A stretch of 64,000 nt of DNA from Flectonema sp. DT1601 (lineage: Eukaryota > Euglenozoa > Diplonemea > Diplonemida > Diplonemidae), in NCBI GenBank assembly GCA_964019425.1, contig OZ025841.1:620001-684000 (forward strand), written 5' to 3'. Shown piece by piece: positions 1 through 13,100 of this stretch. A model generated the notes under the pieces. That model worked only from the letters and a program-made list of their open reading frames with translations, was not told the origin of the DNA and searched no databases. Numbering within the stretch: the first letter of the stretch is position 1; the number at the start of each line of letters is the position of its first letter. The position numbers and the translations under genes were made by a program.

Positions 1-1145
1 GATGTCAATAACAACCACTTTATTTGATATTCTTCGTCTCCGATGTAAATGTAAATTTTTTTTTTTTTCTTCACTCCTTTCTTTTCACAAACGAGATGAC
101 GATATATCAACTAAAGTGGTCATGTTTTTTGATGTGTTTTTTTCATTTGAAAAAAACAATATCTTCTACTCTGAGAGAAGAATGCCCTCAATTGTAAGTG
201 AAAACCCACACCGATCATCATTTTCTTTTTTTTTTCTCCTCATTTACTCTCCCCCTCCAATTGTTGTGTAGAACAGGGGAAACCCTTTTTGAAATTGCGA
301 GCGAAACTCACCCTCAAAAAAAAAAAAAAAAAAATCCGTCGGCTTACATACTGCGTTCTCACGTGGGATGGGAGTCATCAAAGAGAAAGGGAAGAAGAAA
401 ATACTAAGATCTGTATTCCCCGTGTGGGGAAAAAAAAAAAAATAAATAAATAAAAAAAGCGAAACAGAATGTTTTCCTATTTTCTATGTGTTCTTTAATA
501 GAACAGGAAAACTAACTAATGTGAAAGGGAATTTTGTCTTCCCACAAAGTGAACATTACTTTTTGGAACAAGGCTAGTGAATGCGTGTCCTTCCTGCCAG
601 GTTCCTAATTTTTACACAATGCATATTTCCCTTTTGAACTAACACACAGTAAGATGAACAGTTATTTTTTCCTAACGACAAACGTCAACAGGCAACCGGC
701 TGTCTCTTACTCTTTCCCTCCTTTCTTTCTTTTCTTTCCCCTCTTGCTGTCAATAGCAACTTTAAAAAAAAAAAAAAAAAATTAAAAAAAAAAATACAAT
801 AAACACCTATTCTTATCTATTTATACCTTATGTGACAGTATCGAATCGTGATGTTTCAATGGTAGTTTTAGGTTCTATTGTTTTTAATAAGGAGATTGAT
901 ACAGCATGATAATATGAGTGATTCCTGCAGGAGGGGTGTGATGTGTGATGTTCTTGGATCTGACAAATATTTTTTTTAAATAATTTTTTTTTACCTTTCT
1001 CTTCCCAATCCACAGATTTAAATAAGAAAAAAAAAAAAAAAAAAAAAAAGAAAAATATAAAAAGAACATAAAAAGGGTCGACGTCTATAGAGCCTCAAGT
1101 AACCCCCTACCCTAAGGATACTAATCTTCTCGAAAAGAAGGTAAA
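1..1145. other. AT-rich non-coding DNA upstream of the giant gene
   Basis: No convincing gene is seen. The stretch is dominated by A and T homopolymers (for example A-runs near 314-332, 764-780 and 1029-1049). Just before the giant gene's ATG, a TACTAAT motif (1119-1125), which resembles a branch point, is followed by an AG at 1136-1137. Another AG lies at 1089-1090. Neither has the strong pyrimidine tract found upstream of the other genes, so the 5' end of the mRNA is uncertain. Confidence 0.6.
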
Positions 1146-4100
1146 ATGACTCGATTTGCTGCCGTAGTAATGGTTACGCTGCTTGGAGTGGTACAGGCAG
1201 ATCAACCCCGAGCAAAATATCAATACCAGTTTACTATGAGTGAGGTTGTTGAGACAAAGGAACTTCCAACTGATACCTGTCAAGAAGTTGGAGACACATA
1301 CTCTCAGTGGTTTACTTTTAGTAGCATTACTCCGATGAAAGTTGCTACTCAGGACCCGTGGTTGGTTGGACACTCTGCCATCTTTCCAACCTACAACAGA
1401 AGAAGTGACGGTTCAGGTCTTTCCAACGGTCCATCGTGTCGTTGTGAGGGAATGCTTGGTTTCTTCGTGGATTTCGTTAAGCCTGTTTCTGCCGCAGCTC
1501 TTGACGTCTTCTCACCAAACGTCGCGTGGATAATCTCTTATTATGACTCAGAGGGGTTTAGAAGAACTACACAGACTGAATCATCTGCTAAAGGTCTGTT
1601 TGAACTTTCTCCCGTTTCGTGGAAGATCAGTCGCATCCATGTCGACCCAACTTCTGATCCTGACTTCTGTTTGGATAATATCTTCTTCTCAATTGACGGT
1701 ACTTCATCAGCAATCAATAACCCCTCGATGAATGTTAAGTATTTGGAGTTTACCAGAACTCATGCTGCTACTAACGATCGTACTTGGACTGTACCACCAA
1801 ACACTAGAAATGTGAATTTCAAGGTTTGGGGTGCAGGAGGTGGAGCACAACAGTCATCGATGGGTTACTGCTATGCAAAAGCAACCTGGGATGCTGGTGT
1901 TCCTCAGACTGTGTCTGTGACTGAATTCAAAGACAATGAATCTGGTTGTATTGCTGCTGGACACAGATTTCTTAAGATTGTTGGACACGGTGGTCATGGT
2001 GGATTCTGTGAAGTAACTATTCCAGTAACGCCAGGCTCGACTGTTAAGTTTGAAGTCGGTGGATCAGCTGCTGCTGGTGAAGGTGGAGAAGAAACTCGTG
2101 TTATTATAAACGGAACTCCATTAATTATTGTTGCTGGTGGTGGTGGAGGTAGTACTTTCAACCACGGAGGTCACGGTGGAGAATCAACAACCTGCCCTTC
2201 TGGTTCATTCAAGGTCACTGCCTATGGTCTCGCTAACGGATGGAACAACGCAAGGTGTAACACTGACTGTGATGCTGCAATGACTAACACGGGTTGCTAC
2301 CCGCACGCCCAGCAGACCTGCTCATGTGGAGGAGGTACGGCTGCCAATGGTGATGCTGCCGGAAGTGGAGGTGTTACAGTTTGCAGTGGATACACTGCAT
2401 TCACCAACTCTAACTTAGCCTGGAAGGTCCCAAGTGCTGCTGATCTTTTCTACAGCGGAAATGCTGCCAGAGGAGGTGATCAGGCGTCAACTTCTTCATT
2501 CGGCGGACGTGTCTCATGGATGTGGGATGAACCTGTCTGCGGTAACTGCAGAACAGAATCTGGAGAAACTTGCGATGACGGAAACACAAACAGTTTTGAT
2601 GGTTGTAATGCTAACTGTGTTGTTGAAGCTGGTTACTCTTGTATGGACAGCGAACTTGTTGAGGAGTACTACCTCGATGGAGCTTCCGCATCTGCTTGCT
2701 TTGATGGACCGAAATCTCCAGCGATGAAATTGACTACCGTTCAGGGAGTTTCTTACAACATTGGTTGCAAGGATGCTTACTGTTTAAGTCTTGTTAGAGG
2801 TGAAGACACTGCTCGTGTTACTGGTACTCTTCATGTTATTACCACCACAGATGGCGTGACATCATACGGAACTGGGTTTACTGTTGATCTGTTGTTATAC
2901 GCTCCAACTGAGAACCCTGCTGATCGTTCCAATCTCGAAATGCTTTCATCGTGTTACACTGTTGGAGGAGGAGTTGTAGAACCAGCTGACTGGAAGATGT
3001 ATAAACTTACTACTGGTACTTTAAGAGGTTTTGATGTTTATGACGGAGTTGAGATTAGTATTTCAGAATCCTCTGCTGCTCGATTCGGACGAGGAGCTTC
3101 AGACAGAAACACTCTTCCTGGTATGTCTCTGTACTTAGAGTTCACAAGTACTACTTCTGAATTCTTATCGGGGAATATTAGGATGACTGTTGACTCTCGT
3201 GTTAAGGATCCAAATAGCAGATGTCGTGTTGTTGAAGAACTCGACTCTCACATTTGCCCTGCTGGACAATTCCAAGTTACGACTGCTACCAACAAGGAGT
3301 CCTGTGCTCAGACTTGCTGTGATTCACGTGACTGTGTTATCTGGACATTCTCTTCAGGTACATGTGCTCATGGTGATGTGTCTGCCAACACTGCTGGATG
3401 CACATACGTTGCTGGAACCTACTCATATGGAGCTAAAATTGAAAAGATTGCAATCACAAAGGCCGCAGCTTGCTCTGCATGTGAACCTTGTGGTGAAAGC
3501 ATCAGTCTTGACTTGTGTGCTAAGTTGAACGGCAATACAATGACAGTCAGCATCTCAAACACTGGACCATTCACTGTTACTATTTCAACTATTGAAGCCA
3601 GTATGATTGATACTAATACACCTGAAGAATTATCACTAACCTCAGTATCGACTATTGGTCCTTACAGTTCAGTTACTTTGACTGCTACAACTACTCAGGT
3701 TTCCAGTACTACCACAAGAGGTTACTTGACTGCTCAGATTATTGCTACCTACACTATTATTAATACTCCTGAAGTCTTCTCTCAGACTTGGACACCAACT
3801 GTTGGAAGTAACGTTCGATTGTACATTTCATCTATCAACCCGCAAGCGGGATCATCAACTCAGTTGTTAGTTGGAGCTCCCAACTCACCAGTTCCAACGG
3901 TTGAGTTAGTGGTACTCGCGTACTACAATGAGAATGGATTCTCTGGTTATGTTCAGGCTCCTGAGAGCTCATGGAGAGTTAGTATTGGAAGTACTGAAGT
4001 TCCTGCTGTTGTTATTTATGACCCATCGAGTAGAGCTCACTTGATTACTGTGAGACCACCTTTATACACAACTGGATGTGACTATCTTAGTTCTGGAGCT

Positions 4101-7100
4101 GTTCTTAACAGTCAAGGAGGAAGTTGTGATATTACTCTTCAGCTGTTATCTGGTGGTGGAACTTGTGGTAGTCCAACAGTTCAGGCAACTCAAGTACTTC
4201 CAAACTCCATTAGATGGAATCCCGGAGGTATGGAAGTCACTTTAGTTATCGATCAGTCTGGTTCGATGTCTACTAATGATGTTGATTCGAAGAGAATTAC
4301 TGCAGCCAAAGACATTGCCAGCAAGTTACCAGATGGAACTTATCTAACAATTATAAGTTTTAACAGCGGGAGTCAAGTTGATTGGTCAGGTGTCCTAACA
4401 TCAGATCGTTCTGCTGTAGTCGCTTCAATTAGAAACATGGCATCTGGTGGTACTAATATTATTAGAGGTCTTCAACAAGCACTTAATACTTTGGAATCAA
4501 ACAGTGTTGATGATGTTCCTCGTAACATCATCCTTCTTACTGATGGAGAGGATCGTAATAGTTATGACTCTTACTTAGATATAGCATGGTATCAGGCTGC
4601 TGCGAAGAACATTCACATTTCCGCTATTTGCTTGTCACCAGCATGTGCTGTTGGTGCTGCTAATTACAAATTAAATCTTCTGACTCAGTGGTCGTCAGGA
4701 ACTTATAAATACGCACCAACTTCAGGACATCTTCAGAATGTCTATTCTGAATTGTTTAATGAAATTACTGGACTGACTGATCTCTGGACTCAAGTTGATA
4801 ATATTAGAAATGGAGAAGTTGTTGTGATTCCAATAATTATCGACAGCAGAGCTAACCCTGTCACAGTCACCGTATTTGTTGGTGACGTTGGTAATTTGGA
4901 TCAAATAACAATCTCTTTGGTTACTGAAAATGGAGTCATCGTTGGTGAACAATCTAAAGGTGAAGTCACATTCACTAAACACCTTCGTGATAAAGGATAC
5001 GAAGTCCCTTACAGCTCAAGTGCTAGTTATGAGTTGAGAATAGAAGGAATCAACGTTGCTCAAACTAATGACATATCAACTGTTGAAGTAACAACAAGAG
5101 TCACTGGATCGACTAAGATGATTATCGTTCCGAGAGTCCCAAGAACTGTTTCTCAAGGAGGAGTATTAAAGATGGCTGCTCAAGTAGTTCCGATGGATTA
5201 TTTAAAACCACTTCAGGGGATAAGTATGACTGCTGTCGCTATCGGACCTACTCAAACTAAACATTTCATATCTCTTACTGATCATAATAGTGATGGTTTC
5301 TACACTGGATCATTCATACCACCAACTGGGAATGATGTTGAGGGTTCTTATGAAATTATTATCGCAGCCAGTGGTAACGTTGGATGTTCTGGAGAACCGT
5401 TTAAAAGAAACACTCGAAGAACGGTTTCGGTTACAAGATATGGAACTACTATTCCTATTGAAGGCTCTATTACCTCTCCTAGTTTAGAGAATGGAGTTCA
5501 CATTGTCGCGCCATGTTCTCAGTTAGAGTTTGAGTTGATTTGGGAGAAGAGCGACGCGTCAGATGATTGGAACGGAGCGACTATCGAGTTCTCAATTCCA
5601 ACTCACACTGTTACTGGAGAGTCATTAGAATCACCAAGTGGTTCATCATTATGGACAGTAAAGAGAAATAATTTAATTACTAACATCGCTAGAACATCTT
5701 TAAGTGGAATCACCAGAACATCAACCAACACTGGAGTTCTGTCAGTCGCTGGTGACTCTGCTCCAGGTAGATATCAATGTGTTGCTTCAATGACAAGTAT
5801 CACATTGAGTTCATCATGGCAGGTAACCTTCTATATTGAGGTCGTTGGCTTGGATGTTACCGCGTCTGCGAATGCTGCCGAAGGTTCATTCTTTCAGCTT
5901 TCGTTTAAAATTACATCCGGACCGGATGCTGCCACTTCAGTTGCGACTTCCACCGTCGACACCACCAACCTCCAAACACCTCTGCCGTCGATTACCTTTG
6001 GAAGTAAGGCTGACGCTACTCAGTTCGGATACACCGCTACCTACAACGTCTTAGAAAATAGTGTTATTGAAGGAAGTAGAAGTGTTGTTCTTTACTTTAC
6101 TCCGCAGTTGCCAAACCTCGCCTACCCATTTCAGTGTTTTGCTATTTCGAGAACTGTCCAAATTAATGACAACGATCTTTGTTGTCCAGAGTCACCTCAA
6201 GCATCTTGTGAACTTGGATCTAATCAAGCAACACTTCCAAGTGGAAGAATGATTAACTCAAAGGGGAGGACTATTAGTGATGCTGCTCCAGGTGAGGGAA
6301 GCTGCTGCAGTGGTCACGGAATTTTTTATGAAACTGGTAACGGTCATGGAAGATGTGAATGTGATACTGGTTATGGTGGTCCTGCTTGTTCCTGTCCATG
6401 TTCCTGTGAGGATCCAAGTGCTACTTGTGATGATGGTGTTGATGAAGTTTGTGTTAATGATGGAACTGGTAGAATGGTTCTTCAATGTAAGTGTTCGTCA
6501 TCAGCATTCTATGGACCAACTTGTAAGACTTGTGTTGGTACTGATCCTGTTCCAACAGCATGCACTGTCTGCCCACCATGTGCTCACGGAACTCAATTTG
6601 TTGGTGGTGTTTGTGAGTGTGTTTGCCCAGCAGGAACTTGTGGAGTTCACTGTGAAGACAGCTGTCTCGGATACCCGCAGAACACTTGCACAGGAAATGG
6701 TGTTTGTGATGTCGACACCTGCAAGTGTAACTGCAATGTCGGATTCACTGGTTTCGACTGTGGTGGTGACTGCTCAGTTTTCTGCGTCCATCCTGCGGGA
6801 ACTCCTGTCCAGTCTGCTGATAAGTTAACGTGCGACTGTGGTGATTGCTCTGACAACTGGGAAGGTGATAGATGCAATGACTGTCCAATGTATTATAATC
6901 CAGTTACTTGTGATGAATGTATTCCTGGTGTTATTTCATCTATTGTTAATGGTGTTCTCAGTTGTAAGCCGTGTACAAAAGATAACTTCTGCAATATTGC
7001 AAACACCGTATCCGTATCAAAGAGCGGAAACAACTGTAACTGTCAGTGTGCAGTTGGTTACTCTGGACCAAAGTGTGAACAATGTGACAGCGATTACAAG

Positions 7101-10100
7101 TGTATTAATGAAGTTGATAATGTTTGTGTGGATTGCAAGCCATCGTGCTACTGCTATGGAAATGCTGCAGCTGGTTGTGTTCCTGACCCAATCACTAATG
7201 AACAGGTTTGTGTTTGTGACGGATACTACACTCCAGAATCAGACTGCCAAGTATGCCCTCCCGGATACAATCCAAATGGATGTCTTGCCTGTCAAAATGG
7301 ACTCACATACGACGCAGCTACCAGTGCCTGCATCTCATGCAACATTAATACTCACTGCAATGGAAACGCTGTGAGTGTTCACTCTGAGGGTGGTGTTTGT
7401 AAGTGTGACTGTAAAAGTGGATACACTGATGACACATGTGATGAGTGTTCTTACAGATATAAAATAACTTCTGAGAATCCATTAGTATGCAGCAGATGTT
7501 GGAAGAGTGAGAACTGCATCTCATCGAGAGCTGTTAATTCATATGCAACACCTGACCACAGGGAATGTCATTGTGAATGTAAACATCCTGAAATGAATCC
7601 TGAAAACAGATGTGAGTGTTACCCACAGTTCACTGGTGACAGATGTCAAGACTGTGCTCCAGGTTACGCAAATCCACCAACATGCTCTCCTTGCAGTATT
7701 CAGTCGCATTGCACTGGTGTCAACAACGCTGATGCAGTGACTCCTACTGCTAGCGGATGTGATTGTACCTGTAAGGGTCACTTCTTACTTCCTGATTGCT
7801 CTCAGTGTCCATCTCCATTCACTGGAACCAACTGTGATGAATGTCTTCCTAATCACGCTGGTACTAACTGCGACAGCTGTGACAACATCTGCAATGGAAG
7901 AGGAACTATTGGAGTTGAGAACAACTCCTGTAAGTGTATTAGTTGTGATGGTAATTGGGATATTGCTACTGGATGTACCACCTGTTTGAGCCCATACGCA
8001 ATTAAAATCGTAAATGGACAGGAGACCTGTACTGGATGCCGTGCCCCATACTTCGAACCAAACTGTAATGAATGCACTGCTGCTGTTTGTAATAACAGAG
8101 GTACTCCAGTTTCTGATGGAGTCACTTGTTCATGTCAACCTTGTACTGATAATTGGTACGGATCTAGATGTAATGACTGCCCACCTAACTTTGACCCAAC
8201 TTGCACAACTTGCATGGATGACACCTGTGGTGACTGTACTGTCCAGTTGAACTGTAATGGTAACGCTGACACCGTCACTAAGAACGGAGATGTTTGCAGC
8301 TGCAACTGTCGCAACAATTGGTCTTCTGATGACTGTCAGAGTTGTCCTCATCCATTTAGTGCTTCACCAGATTGTAATACTTGTAAGGTTGGATTCCTTA
8401 ATGTTGTTATTGATGGAAAGGTTACCAGCTGTACTGAGTGTACTGATGTTGATCATTGTAATGAAAGGTCTTTATCTGTAACATCTGATCAGGCTCGTCT
8501 TACATGTTCCTGTACTTGTGATCAAAGTAAAGGAATGTGGAATGGATTCGACTGTGGCTCATGCGATTCAAAGTTCAACACCGACTGCAATGACTGCGCT
8601 AATCAACACTACGATTACCCAACTTGTTCTCTTTGTAATAAAGATTGTGGTGCTTATGGAAGTCCTGTCGTTGAAGTTGTTGGAGGTGTTCGTATTTGTA
8701 AATGTGACTGCCAGAATGGATACACAGGAACCAGTTGTGATAAATGTGCTGCTGGTTACGTCCTCCAAGACAGTCAGTGTGTAACATGTGGTAGATCACA
8801 ATGCAATGATCACGGTAATTCAATTATTGATGGATCAACTTGTAGATGTACTTGTGATTCAATATCTAACTGGTATGACTTAACTTGTAACAGTTGTCCT
8901 CAAAACTACAATCAGAACAACTGCATTGACTGCGCTGATGGATATGCTGGTCCTGAGTGCTCTCCGTGTACTGTTGGAACTTATTGTTCAACTGTCGGGT
9001 CTTCATCAGCGAGTGTTGTTGGTGATGTTTGTGTTTGTAATTGTAAAGATCAATGGGATGGTGAGAAGTGTGATTACTGTCCAGATCTAAAGTTCAACCA
9101 AGCAACATGTAACAAGTGTGCTACCGGCTACTACAACTACCCAATCTGTAATGTCTGCGACAACTCAGTTTGCAACGATCACGGAACTGCTACTGTCACT
9201 GACGGTGGAAACTCTTGCTCATGTGACTGCGATGAGGAATTTGACGGCAACGACTGCAAGACTTGTCCAGCTCCATACACTGGTGTGAACTGTGATCAAT
9301 GTCTAGATGGTCACATTAACTACCCAGACTGTGAAGAGTGTTTGAGCTCAACCTTCTGTAATGGACATGCCAGTGTTGTGTTCTCAAACCCTTTGGGTAC
9401 TGCTTGTCATTGTGTTTGCGAGAATGGGTTTACTGGTTCTGAATGTGATAAATGTGATTCTGAGAGATTCATGTCTCCAATTACTCAACAGTGTGAGCCA
9501 TGTGATCTCACAACTCACTGCTCAGGAAACGCAATTGGAGTTCAGGGAAGCGCTGATTCCACGTCATGTGACTGTACCTGCACTCACCCATGGACTGGAT
9601 CATCATGTGATCAGTGCCCAGTCGCGTGGAAGTACGACGCGACTGCGAAGACCTGCACTCAGTGTGCTGACGGATATGTAATTGAAGGAAACAACTGCTT
9701 CAAGTGTACTCAATATGAACACTGTTGTGGTAGAAGTACTAACTGTGAGAGTCGATCTAATTATGTAACGTCAAGTAGTGACTCTACTGCGTGTGTCTGT
9801 AGTTGTAATAATTTATGGGAAGATGATGATTGCGGTACTTGTCCTGATAAGATCGAACAGAGTAAATGTAAAGTTTGTCAAATTGGTAGACACACACCAC
9901 CAGAGTGTCCTCAATGTACTCAAGCTGACTGTTCAAACAGAGCTGATGTTGTAACGAGTGATGGTACCAACTGTGTCTGCACCTGCTCCAATTTCTGGGA
10001 AGCTCCAAACTGTGCTACCTGCAAAGAAGGCTTTGACTCAGCTACTGACTGCAGTGAATGTAAGGTCGGGTGGAGACGTTCTGGAGACGACTGTATTCAA

Positions 10101-13100
10101 TGTGACCTCTCAGTTGATTGTAATAACAGAGGAGAGACTGTGACTAGTGATAGAACTGAGTGTAAGTGTTCATGTCTTAATGGATACTCTCCTCCTTCAT
10201 GTTCTGATTGCCCAAATCCTCCTTACGACTCAACAATAACAGAGAACTGTGACAGCTGTGCTCCAAGATCAACTCATCCATATCCAAGATGTGGTGTTTG
10301 TGATGCTACAGTTCATTGTAGTGGTCACGGTGTTGTTGATGTCACTTCTGATCCTATTTCAACTTGTCCATGTGTTTGTAATGATCAGTGGAAGGGAGAG
10401 AAGTGTAACAAGTGTATTGAGCCATGGATTCAGGTAGGTGATACCTGTAACACTTGTAAGGCTGGGTATGAAGTACAGGGTGAGGAATGTGTTGAATGTT
10501 TTACATCAACACACTGTTCTAACCGAGCCACTTCAATTATTATGAATAACGATGGTACTTGTGGATGTAAGTGTAGAAACAAGTGGTACGGTGCAAACTG
10601 TGGTTCATGTGACTCACAGTTTGACTCCACTCCAGAAGGAGACTGCGGTAAGTGTGAAGGCACTAGAGTGAATTACCCATCATGTAAGAATTGCGCTGAC
10701 GAACAGTCACTCTGCAACTTACACGGAGACCGCGTTGTTCGTGACAGCCAAAGCTGTAAGTGCGAGTGTGAACCTGGATACACTGGTACCTTCTGTGATG
10801 AGTGTGAGTTTGGATTCGTAAAGAGAGCCAACGGAAACTGTGAAATTTGTTCTATTCCAGCAGACTGCGCAGCTCCAGGAACACTCAGCACGTTTGTTGC
10901 AACTCCAACAACGTGTGGATGCAGCTGTAATCCAGTCACTAAGTTCAATGGTGAGAAGTGTGATTCATGTGACACAACTCTTTACGTTACAACGTGTGAT
11001 AGTTGTGTTGATGGAAGGTATCAATACCCAAACTGCTACCAATGCTCATCAGCAGACTGCTCAGGACACGGAACCGCATCGGTCGTAAATGATGAATGTA
11101 GATGTGAGTGCACCGCTCCTTGGACTGGTTCAGATTGCAGGGTTTGCAGTCCACCATTCCAAGGAATCAACTGTGATGAATGTCGTTCTGGATACTCTTC
11201 TGATGGTTTAGGAAGATGTACTGAATGTACTGCTACTCAGTGTAATGGTTCTCCACCAGCTAGACTTTGGAATTCAGCTACTTCGCAGTTTGAATGTGGA
11301 TGTGACTGTCTTCCAGGACACGCTGGTTCTACTTGCAATGAATGTGAAGCCAACTATCACCTTGTTGAAGGTAATTGTGTCTTATGTGATGTTACGTTCT
11401 GTGGAGGTGCATCTGTTGCATTCCGTGCGACATCTGCAGGAGGATCAGCGACTACCTGCACATGCGAATGCAAGAATCACTTTGTTGTACCTGACGGTCA
11501 GACTCAGTGCCAGTGTTTGAACGCAAACTACGATGCTGAATGTGAGCCTTGTGCTGATAACTTCAGAATGGTTGCTGCAGTTGGTAGTGATCCAGTTTGT
11601 GAGTCGTGTGACAAGTCACTTCACTGTGTTGATACCAACACTGAAACTATTGAATTAGTTGGACTCTATACCTGTAAGTGTAACTGTAAACCTGGATGGT
11701 CTGGTGAGACTTGTGATGTCTGCCCACCTGTTTACGTAAACGACGGAATGGGCAACTGCGACACCTGCACTGATGGAACTACATTCCCAGAGTGTACTCC
11801 ACAGTCATGTGATGACCTACTTGCTATTAACTACCCAGAGTGTACTACAGTTTGTGATGATGATACTCACTGTAGCGGTTATGGTGTAGCTACTGTTGAT
11901 ATCACAAAGACATTATGTGATTGTGTCTGCTACCACCCATACACTGGACTAAACTGTAACAAGTGTAAGGAAGGATACTTCCGTTCTGAAGTAGATGATA
12001 CTTGTATCCAATGTAACGTTGATCAATGTGGTGGAAGTACTGGTGCTATTAATGCCTACCCATCATCTGATCAACAGACTTGTATCTGTGAGTGCGCAGC
12101 TAAGTTCACGGGACCTACTTGCAGTGATTGCAACCCGGCATTTGATGCCAACAGATGTGAGAACTGTCCTGACGGTACCTTCCTACCAGACTGCGCTGTC
12201 TGTGATATTGACGTTGATTGTACTGATTCTGACCACGCCTCTTCTGTTACTCACTCAGCTGGTAACGTTGGATGTGAATGTGTTTGTAAGAATCACTGGG
12301 CTGGTGAAAAATGCCAACATTGTCCAGTAGAGTACACTGGTGAATCAAACTGTTTGGAATGCGCTGCGGGATACGTTCAGGTTCCAGGAACATCACCAAT
12401 TCAATGCCGTCCTTGTTCACCATCTGACTGTGAAAACCACGGATACGTTAGACTAATTGACTCCCCTACTCAGTGCCAGTGCAGTTGCTCTGGAGAGTGG
12501 ACTGGAGACTCATGTGGTGGATGTGATTTCAATAAGTTTGCAGCCGACTGCGTCAACTGTGCGGCTGGAACTACTGAACCAAACTGTGATGCCTGCACCA
12601 ACACTGCATGCAGTGATCTTGGTAGTGCCTTCATCAGTACCGACAAGAAGTCTTGTCTTTGTGAGTGCGATTCATTAAAGGGAGTAACAGGTTCAACATG
12701 TGATGAATGTAAAGCAGGTTGGGTCAACTGGACCCCACAAGGATGTACTCAATGCTCTATCACTACTCACTGTGATGGAACTGCTCACTTTGTCAGTTCT
12801 GTATCACCAACTCAGTGTGAATGTCAGTGTAAGAACTCGAACTTTGACATCTCTACTCTCTGTAAGGAATGTGTTAATCCTTTTAGTGGAACTAATTGTA
12901 AAGAATGCCAATCAGGATACATTAAGAGATCTGTTAACGGTATTTTGAAGTGTATTCTTTGTGAAGATGACATTCACTGCAACAGTCAGGGTCAGGCTTC
13001 ACCAAACGCTGCTCAAACTGTTTGTGAGTGTGAGTGCATTAACCAGTGGAAGGGAGCTGGCTGTAATGATTGTGACTCACAGTTTGATGTTGAATGTGAT

